DNA of 64,000 nt from Polynucleobacter sp. MWH-UH24A (GTDB lineage: Bacteria > Pseudomonadota > Gammaproteobacteria > Burkholderiales > Burkholderiaceae). Made by a program: the position numbers and the translations under genes. The stretch covers positions 1,674,001 through 1,738,000 of the forward strand of contig NZ_CP061292.1 in assembly GCF_018687475.1 (NCBI RefSeq), given 5' to 3'. The number at the start of each line of letters is the position of its first letter. The first letter of the stretch is position 1. Below, piece after piece: positions 59,183 through 64,000 of this stretch. The notes under the pieces were generated by a model, which was given only the letters and a program-made list of their open reading frames with translations, ran no database searches and was not told where the DNA came from.

Positions 59183-61779
59183 TATTGATAATTTTCGTAG
59201 GGCGAAGGTGGCAAAGGTTTAGCGATTGGCTGGTATCCAGGTACGTTTAAGCGCATCACATCAACTGGGTTATTTCCAACGCTCGCAAAGCCTCTAAATT
59301 CTAATTGAAAAAGGACTTGGGTAGTGGTGATCTGGGAGGTGTTACGGGCTTGAGAGTACGCAAAGCGTGCGGTCCAACAGTCTTCGTCATACTGCAATCC
59401 CACCAATGTGTTTAAGGTCTTTGCTGTTAAGGCATCGTATCCCCAACGACCTAACAAGCGATATTTTTTGAATACCGGCCACTCGCCAAATGCATTGTAT
59501 TGGTCGGTCTGAGTGACCCCCGAGTTTGTACCATCGGTTGGTGGATTCCAAACATTACGATACGCAAAATTAAGGCTACGTCCCGGGGTTGGTCGCCATC
59601 CAGCGCCCACACTGCTTTGCACAAAGCGATTGAGTTGGGTGTTGTACTGCCCAAACAAATCGACGTTGAAGTTCCCTAACAGTCGAATCGTACTCGCTCC
59701 CAAGGTGTCTGAGTATCGGGTTGGATTTTGGATCGTACCGTTTAGACCAACTCGTTGACCAGTGAAATCCTGGCGCTGCGCTAGGGTCACTGTGGCACGC
59801 TCTGCACCCGTATTCGTTTCTAAAACACGGCTAGTCAAGCCCATCGTTAGTTTGTTATTGTCTGCGACCCGGTCATTACCCACAAAAGTGTTCTCACTAA
59901 ATATTTGAGTAATACCAAAGCCAGCATCTGCAGTATCAAAGAGCGGGGTCTGTGCCTGACTTTGAAATGGCGTGTACACATAAAAGGCCCGCGGCTCCAT
60001 GGTCACAATCATGTCGCGTCCAAAAAAGCCTTTCATTTCGGTTGCATCACGCTCAAATGCCAAACCTGAATCCAAGCTAAGGGTTGGTAAAGCGAAGCCT
60101 TGAATTGGCTGATTAAGGGATTGATTGATGGAGGTTGAAGGACTGTTTGTTAGGATCCCAGAATATTGGTTCGCTTGAAAACTAAGTTTTGGCTTTAAAT
60201 AATATCCGGGGGTAATTTGTGGCATGGCGATGCTGCCTCGAATCACGGTTCGATCGGCTTGACTAAATGATCCCCCCTGAGGCATTCCGGATGCGGGTGC
60301 ATATAAATTATTCGTGTTGTATGAAAAGCGAGTGAAGTCAGCCCCAAAGGTAATGTCAGGGGTTCGATTAAATCCCCCTGCAAATGAACCGGGGCTAGTC
60401 AGATTACGCTGGTTGCGATAATTTGCAGTGACTTGAGGCAAGACATTGTATGGGGATGTAACAGGTGAGGTTGGATCTGGCTGCAAGGTCTGAAAGGTCA
60501 GTGCACGTGCTGTGAAATTCCAGTTTTTGATGCCGCCATAATTTGTGCCCACCTCTTGCCGAAACTGATTCGTAACAGCCCCACCAATGCCATACGAAAA
60601 ATCGATTGGGTAGAGACTATCCGATACCTTACTGACATTGGCGTAACCATTCCATGCTCGGCCCAACATTTGACGCTGTTGCCAATCGTACTTCCAACGA
60701 TCACGTCCTAAAATTTTGTCGTAGTTCATGAACTGCCCACTTAGCGTTCCTGAGTACTTTGGATCGATGTAACGAAAATCACCGCCAAGTAATGTACCGC
60801 GGTGGTTCATAAACCGGGGTGTAATCGTCAAATCACGATTCGGTGCAATATTGACGTAGTACGGCTGCGCAATATCTAAACCATTATTTGAGTTATAGCC
60901 AGCCACGGGTGCCAACAATCCCGAACGACGTTGATTAGAAGTGGGTAGACTAAAGTAAGGTGCGTATGCAATTGGTACATCAAAAAACCGCATCACCCCA
61001 TTGCGACCCGTCATCTGCTTTTGTTCTTGATCGACTTCAATTTGACTAGCTGTGAAATACCAATCCAAGTTTTCTGGGCTGCAAGTGGTATAGGTTGCTT
61101 TATCAAATACAAAGACGTCGGCTGTCTCGATGGTTAATCGGTTAGCTTGTCCTCGGCCACGCACATCTCGAAGCTCGTACTTCGGTTTATCCATCTCGCC
61201 TTCGCGTGCATCGACCTTAAAGCGAGCACGAGGTCCTGAGAATTGAGTGGTTCCCTTAATTAATTCAACATTACCAATTAAATTGGCAATATCCGTATCG
61301 GGGTCATAATTAATTTCATCGGCTTTAATAACAGTGTCGTTACGCCGAATTTGAGCGCGCCCCTTCAAGTTCATTTGACGATCAACTACTCCATCGATTT
61401 CATCACTGAATGAGAAAGTCAATGCTTCACTGTCTGGAATTGGTTTGCCTACTCGTAATTGGTCGTCTAACTTTAGAACCGTTACTTCGGCACGACTAGG
61501 AACTAAGATTGATGGAGGTAATGATCCGACCGGAAGTGGTCGCGGTGGCTCACCAATCGGAACGGGTGCTTGCTTTTGTAATTCCTGCTGTGTCTGATTT
61601 TGTTGTGGTGATGGCAGTAATGGTGAAATGGTATTAACAACTGGGCCTAAGTTTTGCGCCTTCAATGGCATGGCTAGCAACAAAAGGCCGAGTAATAGAC
61701 CCCTGCCCAGGATCACGTACGGGGTCTTTAAGGTTGCAAGATAGGCGCTGATGCCGGCGCGAAGGCGATAATGACTCAT
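59182..61779 (-). CDS. lptD: LPS-assembly outer-membrane protein LptD
   Basis: 865 residues. Signal/anchor region about 20-42 (RGLLLGLLLLAMPLKAQ), jellyroll/OstA domain about 125-260 (GRAQIRRNDTVIKADEINYDPDTDIANLIGNVELI), then a 26-strand barrel. Cysteines at the N-terminal domain (TTCSPENLDWYF) and late in the barrel (DEDCWTARFAYS) allow the interdomain disulfide. Inserts LPS in the outer leaflet. Confidence 0.96.
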   Translation of the reverse strand: MSHYRLRAGISAYLATLKTPYVILGRGLLLGLLLLAMPLKAQNLGPVVNTISPLLPSPQQNQTQQELQKQAPVPIGEPPRPLPVGSLPPSILVPSRAEVTVLKLDDQLRVGKPIPDSEALTFSFSDEIDGVVDRQMNLKGRAQIRRNDTVIKADEINYDPDTDIANLIGNVELIKGTTQFSGPRARFKVDAREGEMDKPKYELRDVRGRGQANRLTIETADVFVFDKATYTTCSPENLDWYFTASQIEVDQEQKQMTGRNGVMRFFDVPIAYAPYFSLPTSNQRRSGLLAPVAGYNSNNGLDIAQPYYVNIAPNRDLTITPRFMNHRGTLLGGDFRYIDPKYSGTLSGQFMNYDKILGRDRWKYDWQQRQMLGRAWNGYANVSKVSDSLYPIDFSYGIGGAVTNQFRQEVGTNYGGIKNWNFTARALTFQTLQPDPTSPVTSPYNVLPQVTANYRNQRNLTSPGSFAGGFNRTPDITFGADFTRFSYNTNNLYAPASGMPQGGSFSQADRTVIRGSIAMPQITPGYYLKPKLSFQANQYSGILTNSPSTSINQSLNQPIQGFALPTLSLDSGLAFERDATEMKGFFGRDMIVTMEPRAFYVYTPFQSQAQTPLFDTADAGFGITQIFSENTFVGNDRVADNNKLTMGLTSRVLETNTGAERATVTLAQRQDFTGQRVGLNGTIQNPTRYSDTLGASTIRLLGNFNVDLFGQYNTQLNRFVQSSVGAGWRPTPGRSLNFAYRNVWNPPTDGTNSGVTQTDQYNAFGEWPVFKKYRLLGRWGYDALTAKTLNTLVGLQYDEDCWTARFAYSQARNTSQITTTQVLFQLEFRGFASVGNNPVDVMRLNVPGYQPIAKPLPPSPYENYQ

Positions 61780-61811
61780 GGATCCAGACAGCCTTATTAT
61801 ACGAATCGATC

Positions 61812-62813
61812 ATGCCTGACAATCGCTTAATTCAAATGAATCAATGGCTTGATAGCCTAAAAAGCCGCTGGGGGCTTCAGCCCGCTAGTTTGGCTCCCGC
61901 TTCTGCAGATGCCAGCTTTCGACGTTACTTCCGAATTTCCAGCTCCCACCCACAATACCCCAGCCTCATTGTGATGGATGCCCCACCGGATAAGGAGACA
62001 GTATTACCCTTTATTCAGGTCGCTAATCTCATAAAAGAAGCTGGACTTCATGTGCCCCTTGTTCTTGAGAAAGACGAAGAAAAAGGGTTCCTACTGCTTA
62101 GCGATCTTGGAAACAAAACCTACCTGAGCGTCTTATCCCCCAGTAATGCAAAAGTACTTTATCGAGACGCTAGCCAAGCACTAATTCAAATGCAAAGCGC
62201 GAGTCGTGAGGGAGTGTTACCCCCCTATGATGATGCAACCCTCCAGCGCGAGCTAGATCTATTTGATGCATGGTATCTGAAACGCCATCTTCAATACACG
62301 CTAAGTGATGAAGAAAGTAATCAACTACACACAATCTTTCAGTTGATTAAAGGAAATAATCTTTCACAAACGCAAGTGTATGTTCACCGTGATTTTCATT
62401 CGCGCAATCTTATGCATTGCTCATTAAATAATCCTGGGGTTTTAGATTTTCAAGACGCTTTGTATGGCCCAATCACGTATGACATCGTTTCTTTGTTACG
62501 CGATGCATACATTGAATGGACAGAGGAGGAGGTGCTTGATTTTTTAATTGAGTATTGGGAAATGGCACGCGCTGCAGGTTTGAACGTTCCTCCTGATTTT
62601 GCAGATTTCTATCGTGATTTTGAATGGATGGGTCTGCAGCGACACTTAAAAGTCTTAGGTATCTTTGCACGCTTGTACCACCGAGACGGCAAAGCAAATT
62701 ACTTAAATGACATTCCCTTAGTTCTCAAATACACGCGTGCGGTTGCGAGTCGTTACAGCTGCTTTAAGCCACTATTGCGAATTTTGGATCAAGCACAAAG
62801 GCAATCGTCATAA
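61812..62813 (+). CDS. amgK: aminoglycoside phosphotransferase-fold sugar kinase (AmgK)
   Basis: 333 residues. Kinase-like motifs: DASFRRYFRI near the start, catalytic HRDFHSRNLM, and VLDFQDALYGPITYDIVSLLRDAY with the metal-binding aspartate. AmgK phosphorylates MurNAc and GlcNAc at C1 for peptidoglycan recycling. The identity is supported by the next gene (MurU) and by divergence from lptD, as in Pseudomonas. Confidence 0.9.
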   Translation: MPDNRLIQMNQWLDSLKSRWGLQPASLAPASADASFRRYFRISSSHPQYPSLIVMDAPPDKETVLPFIQVANLIKEAGLHVPLVLEKDEEKGFLLLSDLGNKTYLSVLSPSNAKVLYRDASQALIQMQSASREGVLPPYDDATLQRELDLFDAWYLKRHLQYTLSDEESNQLHTIFQLIKGNNLSQTQVYVHRDFHSRNLMHCSLNNPGVLDFQDALYGPITYDIVSLLRDAYIEWTEEEVLDFLIEYWEMARAAGLNVPPDFADFYRDFEWMGLQRHLKVLGIFARLYHRDGKANYLNDIPLVLKYTRAVASRYSCFKPLLRILDQAQRQSS

Positions 62814-62827
62814 ACTGTTCACTATCG

Positions 62828-63538
62828 ATGACTGCACAGCATCTTCCTTGTCTTCTATTAGCGGCCGGTCGTGGGGAACGCATGCGGCCATTAAGCGACC
62901 ATACACCGAAACCACTATTAAAGGTGAAGGGCAAGTCATTACTAGGTTGGCATTTGGAATCGCTCCAGCAGGCTGGTATTCAAAATGTCGTAATTAATCA
63001 CGCCTGGCTTGGTAATCAGATCGAGGCAGCGTTTGGTAATGGTCGTGACTATGGCTTATCCATTCAGTACTCTCCGGAGGTAAGCGCCTTGGAGACAGCC
63101 GGGGGAATCTGCCAGGCGCTGCCCATTCTTAATCCGAATGATTTCTTTCTAGTAATGAATGGGGATATCTTTTGTCCTAATTTTCCAGTCTCAGAATTGA
63201 TTAAACGTGGCGAACAACTCCGTACTCAAGAGCAGTTTTTAGCTCATCTGATTTTGGTACCCAATCCACCGCATCACCCCACCGGCGACTTTTATCTCGA
63301 TGGCAGCATCGTGCGCGGAGAAGAGAATCCGAACGCTCATTGTCTAAAACTTACTTTTTCAGGGATTGGCATTTACCATCGCCGCTTGTTTGATGGCTTA
63401 ATTCGGGGGGAAAGTGCTAAATTAGCCCCCATCTTACGCAGGGCAATGCTCAATAATCAAATCTCCGGTGAAAAATATTTGGGTTCGTGGCAGGATGTAG
63501 GTAGTCCCGAACGCCTTGTCGAACTAAATCGATCCTAA
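62828..63538 (+). CDS. murU: MurNAc-1-phosphate uridylyltransferase (MurU)
   Basis: 236 residues, nucleotidyltransferase signature LLLAAGRGERMRPLSDHTPKPLLKVKGKSLLGWH, later SPEVSALETAGGICQALP, NGDIFCPN and GSWQDVGSPERL. Makes UDP-MurNAc from MurNAc-1-P and UTP, bypassing the de novo pathway and giving fosfomycin tolerance. Fourteen bases after amgK; same operon. Confidence 0.9.
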   Translation: MTAQHLPCLLLAAGRGERMRPLSDHTPKPLLKVKGKSLLGWHLESLQQAGIQNVVINHAWLGNQIEAAFGNGRDYGLSIQYSPEVSALETAGGICQALPILNPNDFFLVMNGDIFCPNFPVSELIKRGEQLRTQEQFLAHLILVPNPPHHPTGDFYLDGSIVRGEENPNAHCLKLTFSGIGIYHRRLFDGLIRGESAKLAPILRRAMLNNQISGEKYLGSWQDVGSPERLVELNRS

Positions 63539-63548
63539 GAACTTAAAA

Positions 63549-64000
63549 ATGAATCGTCCCAACCTGCAACATTCATTGATTAGCGCCTGCCATAAGCGCC
63601 GCGATCGCCTGGCTTCGATGATCCAGGCCAAAACGGGGGGTGGCGTTGTCATACTGGGGACGGCTCCGGAAAAAGTTCGCAATCGGGATAGCGACTTTCC
63701 CTATCGGCATGACAGCGACTTCTATTACCTCACTGGTTTTGAGGAGCCTGCGGCTACCTTAGTGATGCTTGTTTCAAAGTCGAGCTATGAGACTCACCTC
63801 TTTTGTCGGCCCAAAGATCTCGAACGCGAGATTTGGGATGGATACCGCTTGGGCCCTCAAGAGGCACCTGCTCTTTTGCTGATGAATGCTGCCTACCCAA
63901 ATTCAGAGTTAGACCAAAAACTTCCCGACTTCTTAGCAGATCAAGATTCGGTATATGTCAAACTCGCTGCTGCCTCTGAAAACGATGCTTCTTTACGCCA
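63549..64000 (+). CDS. pepP: Xaa-Pro aminopeptidase (PepP), N-terminal part
   Basis: Starts at the ATG ten bases after the murU stop and runs off the window (150 codons). The aminopeptidase P N-terminal domain is clear: LISACHKRRDRLASMIQ, NRDSDFPYRHDSDFYYLTGFEEPAATLVML, FCRPKDLEREIWDGYRLGP. The metal-binding catalytic domain lies beyond the window. Removes N-terminal residues before proline. Confidence 0.93.
   Translation, partial: MNRPNLQHSLISACHKRRDRLASMIQAKTGGGVVILGTAPEKVRNRDSDFPYRHDSDFYYLTGFEEPAATLVMLVSKSSYETHLFCRPKDLEREIWDGYRLGPQEAPALLLMNAAYPNSELDQKLPDFLADQDSVYVKLAAASENDASLR

Noticed and set aside
1..64000. CRISPR array, prophage, transposon or replication origin
   Set aside because: No regularly spaced direct repeats, phage structural genes, transposase, integrase or DnaA-box cluster was seen on either strand.

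Overview
The window looks like a chromosome segment of a free-living betaproteobacterium of the Burkholderiales, most likely Polynucleobacter or a close relative. This is inferred from gene content and order (lptD-surA-pdxA-rsmA next to amgK-murU; miaB-ybeY-corC-lnt-glyQ-glyS-gmhB-plsC), a moderate GC content, tight gene packing and several TTG/GTG starts. No rRNA operon, CRISPR array, integrase, transposase or phage structural gene was found.

Region 1 (1-13.1 kb) is mostly small metabolic and membrane genes: a DEDDh exonuclease, a cNMP/CBS/DUF294 signalling protein, a putative Na+/H+ antiporter, a HAD dehalogenase, DedA, a rubredoxin-reductase-like flavoprotein, Fpr, an old-yellow-enzyme reductase and an orphan ModA-like protein. 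Several genes here are under 90 codons, including three that were easy to miss (7778-7951, 8976-9155 and 8494-8670).

Region 2 (13.2-34.4 kb) is accessory and mosaic. Three near-identical blocks (14.41, 25.63 and 34.22 kb) carry the promoter and 5' part of one CAT-anticodon tRNA gene. Only the rightmost block has a complete tRNA; the other two are broken off at the D-arm and the anticodon loop. A 17-bp palindrome (TGTCGTTTTAAACGACA and close variants) occurs eight times, always between genes and mostly at edges between functional modules. The modules are: yefM-yoeB toxin-antitoxin; a second antiporter, a K+ channel with two voltage sensors and its small partner; a Mo/W-related trio; a DUF2946/TonB receptor/BNR-propeller/TlpA operon; a TonB-like protein; an operon with an extra Pal lipoprotein and two paralogous secreted proteins (one interrupted by a stop codon); HiPIP and CBS proteins; and a sulfur module (TrxC, two YeeE/YedE halves, an NPCGP-repeat peptide, a DUF6969-like protein and a rhodanese) with a perfect FNR-type box.

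Region 3 (34.4-47.2 kb) holds an FrhB-like Fe-S protein fused by overlap to a TRAP transporter operon, a gamma-glutamyltransferase-family enzyme with a maleylacetoacetate-isomerase-type GST, an AEC transporter, gamma carbonic anhydrase, an ammonium transporter, small envelope proteins, OsmC and HtpG.

Region 4 (47.3-64 kb) is conserved core: the miaB-to-plsC run on the plus strand, the convergent lptD-surA-pdxA-rsmA envelope operon on the minus strand, and divergent amgK-murU (cell-wall sugar recycling) followed by the start of pepP.
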